Counted from the first letter of the stretch, positions 16,935 to 26,421 are shown. The stretch: DNA of 64,000 nt from Aliidiomarina halalkaliphila (GCF_007096385.1 NZ_VJWL01000002.1:1-64000); one strand, 5' to 3'. Numbers and translations are program-made. The notes: generated by a model not told the origin, from the letters alone.

Positions 16935-17583
16935 TTCTAAAATGATTCACGCACTCTTTATTCCACTCATTCTCGCGCTCAGCGCCATGCTTTGGTTACA
17001 ACACCAAAAAAGCGAACCTGCATCCGCCGGTACCGTGCACAACACTGTTCACAATCACATTGAGCGCGAGATGGCTTATGATGAAGCACTCGATGTTGGT
17101 GAAATATTAGATAGCGATGACGAGCTCGCGCTAATGGCGTCTCAGATCGCCGATTTGGAACACCAGATTGCAACCCGAAGAACAGAAATTCAAACACTTC
17201 GTTCCGAGCATGGCGCAGACGACGCGGCGGAAATGAGCGCCGTCGAACGCAGTGCCCATCAAATAAGACAGGATCTGGCGCTGCGTGACAATCCTGGCGA
17301 TCGCTTTGACGCAAGTGGAACCGCTTCCCCCCAACAAACACGTCGATTAGAAGACTTTATACTCGCCCACGAACAACTGCGGACACTTGAGATCGATGCT
17401 ATCGAATGCACGGGGGCAAGTTGCAAAATCACACTGGCTGAGAACACCGAGCTTGCTGGTCGTCAACTTATGAAGCTGCATCGCGCTTTAATTGAAGACG
17501 CTGGCTACCAAAGCGGCATCGATCAACCGGAAACACACTTAATCCAACGCGACAAGCAACAATCCATTTTGGTGTTCTGGTAA
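16927..17583 (+). CDS. Membrane-anchored coiled-coil protein of unknown function, C-x4-C tail (member B)
   Basis: A 218-residue protein built like its upstream neighbour. A membrane helix (about residues 8-24) is followed by a strong coiled coil (about 60-110, MASQIADLEHQIATRRTEIQ) and a C-terminal domain with C161-x4-C166 in IECTGASCKITL. The Cys spacing and surrounding pattern (x-C-x4-C-hydrophobic-x-hydrophobic) match member A. The start overlaps the end of member A, so the two are co-translated. Function unknown; a heteromeric periplasmic complex is a reasonable inference. Confidence 0.75.
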   Translation: MTNSKMIHALFIPLILALSAMLWLQHQKSEPASAGTVHNTVHNHIEREMAYDEALDVGEILDSDDELALMASQIADLEHQIATRRTEIQTLRSEHGADDAAEMSAVERSAHQIRQDLALRDNPGDRFDASGTASPQQTRRLEDFILAHEQLRTLEIDAIECTGASCKITLAENTELAGRQLMKLHRALIEDAGYQSGIDQPETHLIQRDKQQSILVFW

Positions 17584-17593
17584 TCTTCGCTTG

Positions 17594-17610
17594 CCAACGC
17601 GGTGCGTTGG
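17594..17610. repeat. Palindromic repeat copy 3 (CCAACGC/GCGTTGG)
   Basis: Identical to copy 2, again followed by GTAC. It lies ten bases after the stop of member B, so copies 2 and 3 bracket the two-gene unit. Confidence 0.82.
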
Positions 17611-17660
17611 GTACCACGTCTCAATGATAACGCAGCTATCGAAGCTTTCTGGCAAGCCAC

Positions 17661-17692
17661 AAAAAAAAAGCCCGCCATGGGGAATGACGGGC
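17661..17692 (-). terminator. Intrinsic terminator of ahpC-ahpD
   Basis: On the minus strand GCCCGTCAT (17692-17684) pairs with ATGGCGGGC (17678-17670), with one G.T pair, and nine T residues follow (17669-17661). This is a textbook rho-independent terminator. A second hairpin, GGGGAAAACC with GGTTTTGCCCC at 17708-17730, lies just upstream of it. Confidence 0.88.
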
Positions 17693-17775
17693 CAACACGG
17701 TCTTTTAGGGGAAAACCGTGGTTTTGCCCCAGGGGGAAACATTCGTGGAGAGAGTAACCCCCTGAGATTGCAAAA

Positions 17776-18303
17776 TTATGACAATGCGCGCGCTGTTTTT
17801 GCCGCGTTCAAAACGGCCGCTAAGCGAATTGACGTTTGAATTGCTTGTGCGCTCACACCATGCTTTACGAGCACACCTACGTGTGAATCGATACACATGC
17901 CGCAGCCGTTCAGGGCTGATACCGCAAGTGAAAACAGTTCGAAATCTGTTTTATCCACTCCTGGATTCGCCATGCCATTCATGCGCAAGCCTGCGGGCAT
18001 TTTTGCGAATTGTTTGTCGCTGCTCAGATGCACAAAGCGATAATAGATGTTGTTCATGGCCATGAGCGTGGCGGCAAGCTTGGCAGCGGAAAACACATTG
18101 GCTTCCACTTTACCTTCCGCTTCGGCTTCGACAGCGGCAATCAATTCGTTGTCGTTTAGCGAGTACACCAACGACAGCGCAGTTCCATAAAATTGATCCG
18201 CAGTTAAACCCGATGTATCTACGTTTCCGAAAAGGTTCGATAAGTTCAGCTTAGTATCTTTACCGTGATCACCCAGACGCTGTTTGTAATCTGCTATGGT
18301 CAT
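17776..18303 (-). CDS. ahpD: AhpD-family alkyl hydroperoxidase
   Basis: A 175-residue carboxymuconolactone decarboxylase-fold protein. The redox motif C134-G-M-C137 with H141 (GCGMCIDSH) is the AhpD catalytic set. Length equals that of mycobacterial AhpD. In that pathway AhpD reduces oxidised AhpC using dihydrolipoamide from a 2-oxoacid dehydrogenase, replacing the flavoprotein AhpF. It lies 63 bases downstream of ahpC on the same strand, before a strong terminator, so the two are an operon probably activated by the divergent OxyR. Confidence 0.93.
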   Translation of the reverse strand: MTIADYKQRLGDHGKDTKLNLSNLFGNVDTSGLTADQFYGTALSLVYSLNDNELIAAVEAEAEGKVEANVFSAAKLAATLMAMNNIYYRFVHLSSDKQFAKMPAGLRMNGMANPGVDKTDFELFSLAVSALNGCGMCIDSHVGVLVKHGVSAQAIQTSIRLAAVLNAAKTARALS

Positions 18304-18366
18304 ATTGCCTCCGTACCTCTAATCTCGAGAAGGTGCGTGGGCGCAGAGCGCCCACGCTCGCAATGC

Positions 18367-18924
18367 TTACGCTGCGTTTAAGGTTTCGCCGCCAACAGGA
18401 CGGTTACACGGGCACAACTCATCCGTTTGCAAACCGTCGAGGATGCGTAATACTTCGGCGGGGTTACGACCAACGTTCAATGCATTCACAGACACGTGCT
18501 GAATCACGTTGTGTGGGTCTACGATGAAGGTGGCACGCAGGGCAACATTTTCTGCCTTATCGCGAACACCTAAACCATCAACGAGATCACCAGCGGTGTC
18601 AGCAAAAGAGTACTGGTTCAGGCTCTTCATGTCTGGATGCTCTCGGCGCCAAGCCAGTTTTACGAATTCGTTATCGGTGCTGCCACCAAGAACCACTGCG
18701 TCGCGGTCGGCAAACTCTTCGTTCAGCTTTGCAAACTCAACGATTTCGGTAGGGCACACGAAGGTGAAATCTTTTGGATAGAAGAAAATTACTTTCCACT
18801 TCCCTGCAAAGCTATCCTGCGTGATAGTTTCAAAAGCGCTCTCACCATTTTCTTCAGGCATGTTAAAACCTGGTTTAGCGGCGACTACAGAAAACTCGGG
18901 CAACGTATCACCAATTGTTAACAT
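18367..18924 (-). CDS. ahpC: Peroxiredoxin AhpC
   Basis: A 185-residue 2-Cys peroxiredoxin that reduces hydrogen peroxide, organic hydroperoxides and peroxynitrite. The peroxidatic Cys is C57 in FVCPTE. The C-terminal ELCPCNRPVG carries C171 and C173, giving a resolving pair arrangement like AhpC proteins that work with AhpD rather than AhpF. It is the first gene of ahpC-ahpD and is divergent from oxyR, with an AT-rich control region between. Confidence 0.95.
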   Translation of the reverse strand: MLTIGDTLPEFSVVAAKPGFNMPEENGESAFETITQDSFAGKWKVIFFYPKDFTFVCPTEIVEFAKLNEEFADRDAVVLGGSTDNEFVKLAWRREHPDMKSLNQYSFADTAGDLVDGLGVRDKAENVALRATFIVDPHNVIQHVSVNALNVGRNPAEVLRILDGLQTDELCPCNRPVGGETLNAA

Positions 18925-18989
18925 ATTGTAATTTCTCCAAAAATTAATGGTTGTGGTTAATCTCGGAGAGCATGGTACGGATGCGGGGC

Positions 18990-19042
18990 TATTGATTAAA
19001 GCGAATAAAAGCTATTATTATAATCGAATTATCTAATTAGAC
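18990..19042. promoter_or_regulatory. Putative OxyR-responsive control region of ahpC and oxyR
   Basis: The divergent spacer is strikingly AT-rich here. It contains CTATTGATTA, AATAAAAGCTAT and AATTATCTAATTAG, spaced about a helical turn apart, which resemble OxyR half-sites (ATAG/CTAT type). OxyR genes usually sit opposite their target and bind such a region. The exact sites are inferred from spacing only. Confidence 0.5.
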
Positions 19043-19077
19043 CCGGCGGTGTCATCCGCGGCAACGGTGAGGCCTTT

Positions 19078-19992
19078 ATGAGCAAGTTACCTAGTTTAAA
19101 AAATCTCAGCTATTTGCTGGCGCTCCATCAACATCAGAATTTCAACCGCGCCGCCCAAGCGTGTTTTGTAAGCCAGTCTACGCTGAGTAGCGGTATCCAG
19201 AATCTGGAAGAGCAATTAGACTGCCAACTTATTGAGCGCGATCATAAGTCCTTTCTGTTTACCGGAATGGGTGAGGAGATTGTTGAACGCGCCCGTATGA
19301 TTCTAACCAGTACCGAAGAGCTGGTGAACTTTGCCCAGAGCCAAGGCAATATTATGGAAGGACCACTCCGTGTGGGCTGTATCCCGACCATCGGGCCATT
19401 TTTGTTGGGTATTTTGAGCAAACGTCTGCAGGAACAATATCCAAAGTTGGAGTTGTTGATTCGTGAAGACACCACTGCGCAGCTCCTGAATCTACTCCGC
19501 GACGGTGAGCTTGATGTATTGATTCTGGCATTGCCTGTGGATTTACAAGGCAACCAACAATGGGTCGTGGGGCGAGACCCATTCAAAATGGCATTGTCGC
19601 CAAAAATGGCTGCGCTGGCGGGAAATCCCGTGGATTATGCAAAGCTTCCAAACAAAAGCATTTTCTTACTCGAGAAAGAACATTGCTTAACAGAGCATGC
19701 CGTTACCGCCTGCCGACTCGGGAACCGCGAGAAAATTAATCCGTTCACGGCAGCAAGCCTGCATAGCTTGGTGCAAATGTCAGAATCCCTGAACGGTTCT
19801 ACCTTTGTGCCGCAAATGGCCATTGATGCAGGGATTTTAAACGGCAGCGATTTAGTGACGGTGGATCCAAGTGGTGGCGAAGCGTTTCGAGAAATCGGCC
19901 TAGTATTTCGACCGACCACTAGTCGACGGCAAACATTCCGTAAACTTGCCGAAACCCTTGCGGAGCTTTTACCCATTGCAACGCTGCGTTAA
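19078..19992 (+). CDS. oxyR: Peroxide sensor OxyR (LysR family)
   Basis: A 304-residue LysR-type regulator. An N-terminal winged helix (about 5-62) is followed by the substrate-binding-like domain. The two redox cysteines are C203 and C212 (HCLTEHAVTAC), nine residues apart as with C199/C208 in E. coli OxyR; a disulfide between them is the known H2O2 switch. GGTGAGG (19066-19072) precedes the ATG. It is divergent from ahpC-ahpD, the expected target. Confidence 0.96.
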   Translation: MSKLPSLKNLSYLLALHQHQNFNRAAQACFVSQSTLSSGIQNLEEQLDCQLIERDHKSFLFTGMGEEIVERARMILTSTEELVNFAQSQGNIMEGPLRVGCIPTIGPFLLGILSKRLQEQYPKLELLIREDTTAQLLNLLRDGELDVLILALPVDLQGNQQWVVGRDPFKMALSPKMAALAGNPVDYAKLPNKSIFLLEKEHCLTEHAVTACRLGNREKINPFTAASLHSLVQMSESLNGSTFVPQMAIDAGILNGSDLVTVDPSGGEAFREIGLVFRPTTSRRQTFRKLAETLAELLPIATLR

Positions 19993-20153
19993 GAGGAATA
20001 ACGCAAGTCGTCTCGGGATTATGGCGAGTAAACGTCTTTTGTGATCGATTCTTGCGCCCGCATGGTATTGATCTACGCTTATAAATTCCCCGCTTCCGTG
20101 AATTTTGCTGAAGCTGGTAGTGATTTTGACCCTGAGTTAACAAGGAGTGAACC

Positions 20154-21302
20154 ATGAAATTCGCAACTGTTGCGCTTGCTACATCGATGGCGCTAGGCGC
20201 ATCGGCATTAGTTACAGCAACCGCTGAAGCGAAAACCATCGAAACACGGTGGGCCGACGTAGAAGTAGAAACTGTCGCTGAAGGACTCGTTCGCCCTTGG
20301 GGTATCGCATTTCTCCCCGAAGGCCGGCTTTTGGTAACGGAAATGGAAGGGCGTTTGCGCATTATTGAAGCAGACGGTTCTTTAGGCGAACCCATCCGCG
20401 GTGTTCCTGAAGTCACTGTCCGCAATCAAGGTGGTCTGCTCGACGTGGCACTTGCACCGGATTTTGAAACGTCCAACCGCATTTATTTAACCTGGTCTGA
20501 AGCGGAAACTTCAGGTAGCAACGTGACAAGCACGGCGGTTGCCCACGCCGTACTCGGTGACGGCGAACTGCATAATCTGACGACTATCTTCAGCCAATAT
20601 CCAAAAGTTGAGGGCGGGCGTCACTACGGCGGACGTATGGTATTTAGCCACGATGGTCGCTATCTCTATGTAGGCTTAGGTGACCGCGGTCATCAAATGA
20701 AAGAATCGCAAGATCTCGATAGCCATACGGGCACTTTGATTCGCCTGTATGCCAATGGTGAAGTTCCGCAGGACAACCCATTTGTGGGCCAAGAGGGCGC
20801 GTTGCCAGAAATTTGGTCGTATGGTCATCGCAACATTCAAGGGATCGACATTCAGCCCAGTACCGGTCTGATGTGGGCCGTTGAACATGGTCCACAGGGT
20901 GGTGATGAGCTGAATTTGCCTGAACCGGGCAAAAATTATGGCTGGCCTTTAATCACTCACGGCGAAGCCTATGGTGGTGGCCAAATGAGTGAAACCATTA
21001 GTTTTAATAAGGATGGTATGGAGCTGCCCGTGTGGCATTGGACGCCATCCATTGCGGTATCAGGCATGACCTTCTACGACGGTGATGCTTTCCCAGAATG
21101 GCAGGGCAATGTGTTAGCAGCAGGCCTGCGCGGACAAGTGATTGCGCGCTTGGAAATTGATGGCAACCGCGTGATTCATGAAGAGCGCATGGCAGTGGAT
21201 TATCGTATTCGGGAAATTCGTCAAGGGCCCGACGGTTATCTCTATTTGCTCACCGACGAGCGCGATAACGCCAAAGTATTACGCTTACGCCCTGCCCAAT
21301 AA
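20154..21302 (+). CDS. Periplasmic PQQ-dependent aldose sugar dehydrogenase, YliI/Asd-like
   Basis: A 382-residue secreted six-bladed beta-propeller. The signal peptide spans about residues 1-26 (ending TAEA). Typical soluble glucose dehydrogenase motifs are seen: RPWGIAFLPEGRLLVTEMEG, GRHYGGRMVFS, GLGDRGH, WSYGHRNIQG and EHGPQGGDELN, which build the PQQ and calcium site. It oxidises aldoses in the periplasm. A good AAGGAG lies before the ATG. It is followed 21 bases later by a TonB receptor on the same strand, which suggests a shared transcript and possibly a sugar- or PQQ-linked uptake function. Confidence 0.9.
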   Translation: MKFATVALATSMALGASALVTATAEAKTIETRWADVEVETVAEGLVRPWGIAFLPEGRLLVTEMEGRLRIIEADGSLGEPIRGVPEVTVRNQGGLLDVALAPDFETSNRIYLTWSEAETSGSNVTSTAVAHAVLGDGELHNLTTIFSQYPKVEGGRHYGGRMVFSHDGRYLYVGLGDRGHQMKESQDLDSHTGTLIRLYANGEVPQDNPFVGQEGALPEIWSYGHRNIQGIDIQPSTGLMWAVEHGPQGGDELNLPEPGKNYGWPLITHGEAYGGGQMSETISFNKDGMELPVWHWTPSIAVSGMTFYDGDAFPEWQGNVLAAGLRGQVIARLEIDGNRVIHEERMAVDYRIREIRQGPDGYLYLLTDERDNAKVLRLRPAQ

Positions 21303-21323
21303 CTAAAATGAGAGGACCATTAA

Positions 21324-23420
21324 ATGGCGAATGTAGTGCCTTTTAGTGACGATGGTTTCCAACTCAATACAATTAGGCTCGCCGTGCTGGCGAGCCTATT
21401 TCTTTCTAGCGTTCAGGCGCAAACCGTCGACACCACCGAAACGGAAGATACCGCTGCGATTAATGACTACGTGGTAGTCACCGCGACCCGCACAGAGCGC
21501 CCGTGGATCGCCACGCCGGCGTCGGTGGAGCGGGTCGATGTATCCCAGCAATTACCGGGGCAACGCACCGATGCCGCTGAGCTATTGCAAGGGTTAGCGG
21601 GAGTACAAACCGATACGCGATATAACTTTGCCCAAGATACCCGCGTGGTACTGCGCGGATTTGGTACCCGAGCGGCCTTTGGCGTGCGCGGTGTGCGCAT
21701 GCGCCTTGATGGTATTCCCTTATCCATGCCTGATGGCCAAGCCCAAACCTCCAGTATTTTGTTAGATGAACCCGCCCGAGTCGAAGTGCTTCGCGGGCCT
21801 TTTGCGGCCATTTACGGGAACTCTGCCGGTGGTGTGATTGATTTGCAAAGCGAGCGGCCACTTCGTAGCGAGCTTACGGCGGATCTCAGTGCTGGGTCTG
21901 CCAACCGCGAACGCCAGCGCTTACGAGGGGTTTATGCGCAAGAGCAGCATTCCTTTAGCCTTGATTATGCGCGCTTTCGTACCGACGGTGATCGACCCCG
22001 CAGTCAAGTAGAGCGCGACCAATGGGCCGCCCGTTGGTATATGGATGTGACCGATAGCATGGAATTAATCCTGCGTTGGGACGACAACGACGCGCCCCTG
22101 CTACAAGATCCACTCGCGCTCACCCCTGAACAATGGCGAGAGGATCCGAGCCAAACTGCCAGTCAAGCAACAACCTTTGATACGCGCAAAACCATACGCC
22201 ACCGCCAACAGTCCATTACCCTGCGCGACCAATTGGATGCGACCGAGTGGCGGGTTGCCGCTTGGACAGGTCAGCGGGATATTGAACAGTACCTTGCCTT
22301 TCCCGGCGCTGCGATTACCGCCTCTGGTGGGGTCGTCGATCTTGAGCGGAGCTTTGCAGGGGTAAACGCCACCTACAGTTGGTTACCCTTACACGAGCAC
22401 GATTGGCGTGTGACCCTTGGTGTGGATTTTGAGCGCCAAACCGACGAGCGCAAAGGTTATGTGAATCAGATGGGAACGCGCGGCGATTTACGTCGTGACG
22501 AAACGGGCCGCGTGCGTAGTCAGGATGTAGCTCTCATCAGTGACTATGCAATTAACCCGCGAATGACCTGGCTGTTTGGCTTACGCTACAGCGATTTGGA
22601 TTTCCAGGTCGACGACCGCTTTATTGTACCGGGCAATCCCGACGATAGCGGCGAGACCAGTTATCAGGAATGGTCCTGGAGCTCTGGTGTGAATTACCAA
22701 ATTAACCCAAATCTCAGTGGCTTTATTGCCACGGGACGCGGCTTTGAAACACCCACCCTCACGGAAATGGCCTACCAGAACGAAGGAACCGGGCTGAATA
22801 CGGATCTGCGTGCCGCAAAATTAGAGCAACATGAATTGGGCCTCAAATGGTTCCGTGGCAATTGGCGTGGGCAAGCGTCTGCCTTTACTATCGACACCCG
22901 CGATGACCTCGTTGTCGACCAAAGCATCGATGGTCGCACTACCTATCGCAATGCAGCGCGCACCGAACGTCAGGGCATTGAGTTAAGTACGTATTGGGCA
23001 GCAAACGACTATTGGTTGATTCGCACCGCCTATACTTGGCTGGATGCTCGCTATCGCGGTGACGAAAACGATGGCAACCGATTACCCGGACTGGCCCGCA
23101 GCAATTTGTATTCACAATTGGAGTGGCGCCCATGGGGTGACCAGCGCATCCGTATCTCACTGGAGAACCAATATCGCTCGCGGGTACCGACGACCGACAG
23201 CAATAATGAATATGCTCCAGCGGCAAGCGTGTGGAACGCAGCCATTCAAAGCAGCTACGGCATCGCAAACTGGTCGCTCAAGCCCTGGCTGCGCATCAAT
23301 AACCTAGGCGATAAAACCTATGTGGGGTCGGTGGTCGTAAATCAAGGGAATGGACGTTCATTCGAGCCAGCTCCAGGCCGAATTTGGCTCGCGGGCTTTA
23401 CCCTAAGTCGCGCCTTTTAA
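21324..23420 (+). CDS. TonB-dependent outer-membrane receptor
   Basis: A 698-residue receptor. The signal peptide ends near LSSVQAQ (about 32). A TonB box-like YVVVTATRTERPW follows, then a plug domain (about 50-165, with VRGVRMRLDGIPL and EVLRGPFAAIYGNSAGGVI). The rest is a 22-strand-type barrel ending in a C-terminal aromatic (AF), as barrel proteins do. Best seen as a FecA/PfeA-like siderophore or small-molecule receptor; the ligand is not readable. The coupling to the PQQ dehydrogenase gene upstream is the only context clue. Confidence 0.9.
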   Translation: MANVVPFSDDGFQLNTIRLAVLASLFLSSVQAQTVDTTETEDTAAINDYVVVTATRTERPWIATPASVERVDVSQQLPGQRTDAAELLQGLAGVQTDTRYNFAQDTRVVLRGFGTRAAFGVRGVRMRLDGIPLSMPDGQAQTSSILLDEPARVEVLRGPFAAIYGNSAGGVIDLQSERPLRSELTADLSAGSANRERQRLRGVYAQEQHSFSLDYARFRTDGDRPRSQVERDQWAARWYMDVTDSMELILRWDDNDAPLLQDPLALTPEQWREDPSQTASQATTFDTRKTIRHRQQSITLRDQLDATEWRVAAWTGQRDIEQYLAFPGAAITASGGVVDLERSFAGVNATYSWLPLHEHDWRVTLGVDFERQTDERKGYVNQMGTRGDLRRDETGRVRSQDVALISDYAINPRMTWLFGLRYSDLDFQVDDRFIVPGNPDDSGETSYQEWSWSSGVNYQINPNLSGFIATGRGFETPTLTEMAYQNEGTGLNTDLRAAKLEQHELGLKWFRGNWRGQASAFTIDTRDDLVVDQSIDGRTTYRNAARTERQGIELSTYWAANDYWLIRTAYTWLDARYRGDENDGNRLPGLARSNLYSQLEWRPWGDQRIRISLENQYRSRVPTTDSNNEYAPAASVWNAAIQSSYGIANWSLKPWLRINNLGDKTYVGSVVVNQGNGRSFEPAPGRIWLAGFTLSRAF

Positions 23421-23426
23421 CGCCAT

Positions 23427-24812
23427 CTAAGCATCCGACGCATCGGCGTTATCCGCATTTTCGGCGGTGCTATCGGATAACCAGCGATACAAGGTACGAC
23501 GCGTTACCCCAAGAATCTCAGCCGCTTTGCGTTTATTGCCGCCAGTTTCTCGCAGTACATAGCGCACGTAGTCTTGCTGCACTTCGTTAAGGCTACGCAG
23601 GGGCTGTTTTGCCGACGATGGTGTGTTTGGCTCGGCCACATCAATATCTTTTTGCATGCGCTCCGGTAAATGCTTCGCCTCAATCGCATGGCCTTCACTA
23701 AAGGTAACGGCTCGCTCCACTGCATTGCGCAGCTCCCGCACATTGCCGGGAAATGGATAGCGATAGATGCGATCCATCGCATCAGGACTAAACACCGGTT
23801 TGTGTTCGTTGTTTCTAGTTAATTCCGCGAGAATGGATTGGGCCAACAGTTCGCGATCATCACCACGTTCACGCAATGCGGGCACAGCAATACTTAATGT
23901 TTCCAGTCGATAAAATAAATCTTCGCGGAATTTGCTTTGATCCACCAAGGATTCTAAATCCCGATGAGTGGCGGCCACGATACGAACATTTACTTTTACT
24001 TCCTGATCCGAGCCCACCGGACGCATGGTGCCTTCTTGCAGCACGCGCAGGAGCTTGGCTTGCAAATCCAGTGGCATCTCGCCAATTTCATCGAGCAGAA
24101 GAGTGCCACCCTCGGTTTCCTTGAGCAATCCTCCACGAGCTTTCTGAGCGCCGGTAAAGGCACCAGCCGCATGGCCAAAGAATTCACTTTCAATCAATTC
24201 CGCTGGAATTCCAGCACAGTTTACCGCCCGAAATGGTTTCTCGGCCCGCTCACTTTCTTGATGAATGGCTTTTGCAACCAATTCCTTACCGGTGCCACTT
24301 TCACCTAATACCAATACTGGCGCATCCGATGCCGCCACTTGGCGAATCCGTTGGTAGAGTTGCCGCATCACCCGACTGTGGCCAATCATGCCATGAAAGT
24401 CGTCGGCGCGTTGTTGTTCGCGCATTGTTGCAACCTCGGTTCGCAGCCGACGATGATTCAGCAAGCGCTGAACCGTGAGCAACATATGCTCAATATCCAG
24501 AGGTTTAGTAAGGAAATCATCGGCTCCTTGTTTGAGTGCTTCTACGGCCTGATCCACAGTGCCAAAAGCTGTAATCAGTAACACCGCAGGAGCGTCAGGC
24601 AGCGCTTTTAGCCTCGGGATCAATGTCATGCCGTCAGCACCGGGCAAACGCAAATCACTCACGACCAATACTGGCTGCCAAGACTCTACCAAGGGCCATG
24701 CGTCTTCCACCGATAGTGCGTGGCGTACAGAAAAACCTTCTGCTTCGAGCTCTTCAACAAGAAGCTCTGCAAGACCTGGATCATCTTCAACAACCAAAAT
24801 ACGTTCTGCCAT
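23427..24812 (-). CDS. NtrC-family sigma-54 response regulator
   Basis: A 461-residue transcription activator. Receiver domain at 4-118 with the phospho-accepting Asp in SDLRLPGADG. AAA+ domain about 145-375 with Walker A GESGTGKE (near 167) and an intact GAFTGA loop (near 216), so it can contact sigma-54. A Fis-type helix-turn-helix lies at the C-terminus (KRKAAEILGVTRRTLYRWL). The ATG at 24812 has GAGG five bases upstream. It follows its kinase by 20 bases. The sigma-54 promoter at 26571 and the TGTGACA sites at 26422-26455 are probable targets. Confidence 0.92.
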   Translation of the reverse strand: MAERILVVEDDPGLAELLVEELEAEGFSVRHALSVEDAWPLVESWQPVLVVSDLRLPGADGMTLIPRLKALPDAPAVLLITAFGTVDQAVEALKQGADDFLTKPLDIEHMLLTVQRLLNHRRLRTEVATMREQQRADDFHGMIGHSRVMRQLYQRIRQVAASDAPVLVLGESGTGKELVAKAIHQESERAEKPFRAVNCAGIPAELIESEFFGHAAGAFTGAQKARGGLLKETEGGTLLLDEIGEMPLDLQAKLLRVLQEGTMRPVGSDQEVKVNVRIVAATHRDLESLVDQSKFREDLFYRLETLSIAVPALRERGDDRELLAQSILAELTRNNEHKPVFSPDAMDRIYRYPFPGNVRELRNAVERAVTFSEGHAIEAKHLPERMQKDIDVAEPNTPSSAKQPLRSLNEVQQDYVRYVLRETGGNKRKAAEILGVTRRTLYRWLSDSTAENADNADASDA

Positions 24813-24831
24813 GTGTCCTCTTTGAGCTGTG

Positions 24832-26358
24832 TTATTCGTTATCGCCATTCAAGCGGAAGCGCATAACTGCTTCGCAGCCATGGCGGTCGACTCGGTTACG
24901 CAATTGCAAACGGCCACCATGTTCTTGAGCGACATTATCGACGATGGCCAAACCCAAACCGGTGCCTTCGCCTTGTCCCTTGGTGGTGAAAAACGGTTCC
25001 GTCAATTTCTCTAACGCGATGCCTTCGGGCAATCCCGGACCGTCATCGACCACCCAAATCAATAATTCCTGCACCCGCTTCTCGTGCAAGCTGGCGCCGT
25101 TACCGGTCACTTCAAGGGCAACATCTACCTGACCTTGAGCCACTTGCGCGGCATTGCGCACCAAATTCACCAAAGCCAACTCAAGGCGCGACTCGCTGCC
25201 TTGCAGGGTTGGCATGTAGCCTTTCGGAACATGGAGTTTGAGCTCCGGCCCATCACCAGGTAATTCGTGGCGCACACTCTCTAATACATTCTCGAGTAAT
25301 TTGGGCAAATCAATAGCCGCCTGACTTATCTCCGCCTGCACATGCCCTGGTCGCGAGTAATTTAATAACTGCTGCACAATGCGCGTGAGCCGAGCCACTT
25401 GCCCCCGAATGGCCTGCAACTGGCGCAAGTTCTCGGCATCTTCGGTACTTTTCTGTAAACGTCGCGCGCGACCATCGATAACCGTGAGGGGCGCCCCAAG
25501 TTCATGGGCAATACCGCTGGTTACCCGACCAATCGCGGCCATTTTTTCTTGATGCTGAAGGCGCTCTGCCATATCGGCTTCCTGCTGTCGTGATTGCGCC
25601 AGCTCCGACTCTTTACGTTCGATACTATCGAGCATTTGGTTGAGCCCACGGGCAATTTCCGCAAGTTCACCTGGTCCACGCTCGGGGGCGCGGGTCTCGC
25701 GTTGACCACTTTCTACTTGATTCATGGTATGAATTAGCGCACTCATATGGCGTCCCACACCCCGGTAGTGACCAAAGATCACAATCGTAAGCGTAAGCAG
25801 CGCCATAATGCCCCAAATCGACCACGCCCATAAACTTAAACGTCGAAAGCTGGCATCAAAATCACTGGCCTGCCGATTAATTTGAATAAAACCATTAGGC
25901 TGACCCAAGGCATCAAAGATCGGTAAAAATTGGGAATACATATCCACACCGGAGATCGGGCGCACCCGTTCTTGTTGCTCACCGGTAATTACAACTTCTT
26001 GGGCCACACGGCTGCGGGATAAGTCGCCCGACACAATACCTGTCGCAGCCACTTGGTTTCCGTCCACATCGTATACAGAGGCACCATACACTCGACCAAT
26101 CTCGAACACCGAATCAAGAGAGCGTTCCACCGCATCAAAGTCACCCGCCAATAAGGCTTCTTCTACCGGCAAACGAATGGCGCGCCCGAGTAGTTCTAAA
26201 TCCATTTTTAAGCGTTGGGTTTCTTGGGTGTTCATGCGCTCGAGCCCCAAACCCAATCCCATGCCCACAATGGTGAGGATAGGAAGCACCACGTAGAGCA
26301 AGAGCGCCCTTTGAATGCCCGTCAAACGCCAAACCGCCGATGCTTTTTCGGTTTTCAT
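24832..26358 (-). CDS. Membrane sensor histidine kinase, partner of the sigma-54 regulator
   Basis: A 508-residue kinase. Two membrane helices (about 14-37 and 175-197) flank a periplasmic sensor of about 135 residues with a PAS/Cache-like look (VYGASVYDVDGNQVAATGIV). A HAMP region (about 200-250) follows. The phospho-acceptor His is near residue 283 in TSGIAHELGAPL. The ATPase domain carries NLVRNAAQVAQ, DDGPGLPEG and GEGTGLGLAI. It is the first gene of the two-component operon, divergent from the DUF4168 gene. The signal is unknown. Confidence 0.92.
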   Translation of the reverse strand: MKTEKASAVWRLTGIQRALLLYVVLPILTIVGMGLGLGLERMNTQETQRLKMDLELLGRAIRLPVEEALLAGDFDAVERSLDSVFEIGRVYGASVYDVDGNQVAATGIVSGDLSRSRVAQEVVITGEQQERVRPISGVDMYSQFLPIFDALGQPNGFIQINRQASDFDASFRRLSLWAWSIWGIMALLTLTIVIFGHYRGVGRHMSALIHTMNQVESGQRETRAPERGPGELAEIARGLNQMLDSIERKESELAQSRQQEADMAERLQHQEKMAAIGRVTSGIAHELGAPLTVIDGRARRLQKSTEDAENLRQLQAIRGQVARLTRIVQQLLNYSRPGHVQAEISQAAIDLPKLLENVLESVRHELPGDGPELKLHVPKGYMPTLQGSESRLELALVNLVRNAAQVAQGQVDVALEVTGNGASLHEKRVQELLIWVVDDGPGLPEGIALEKLTEPFFTTKGQGEGTGLGLAIVDNVAQEHGGRLQLRNRVDRHGCEAVMRFRLNGDNE

Positions 26359-26421
26359 ACAACTCCCGAAGATAATGTGAGTAGTCAGTTCCTCTGGTCA
26401 ATAAAGAGACAACAGAGCCAT

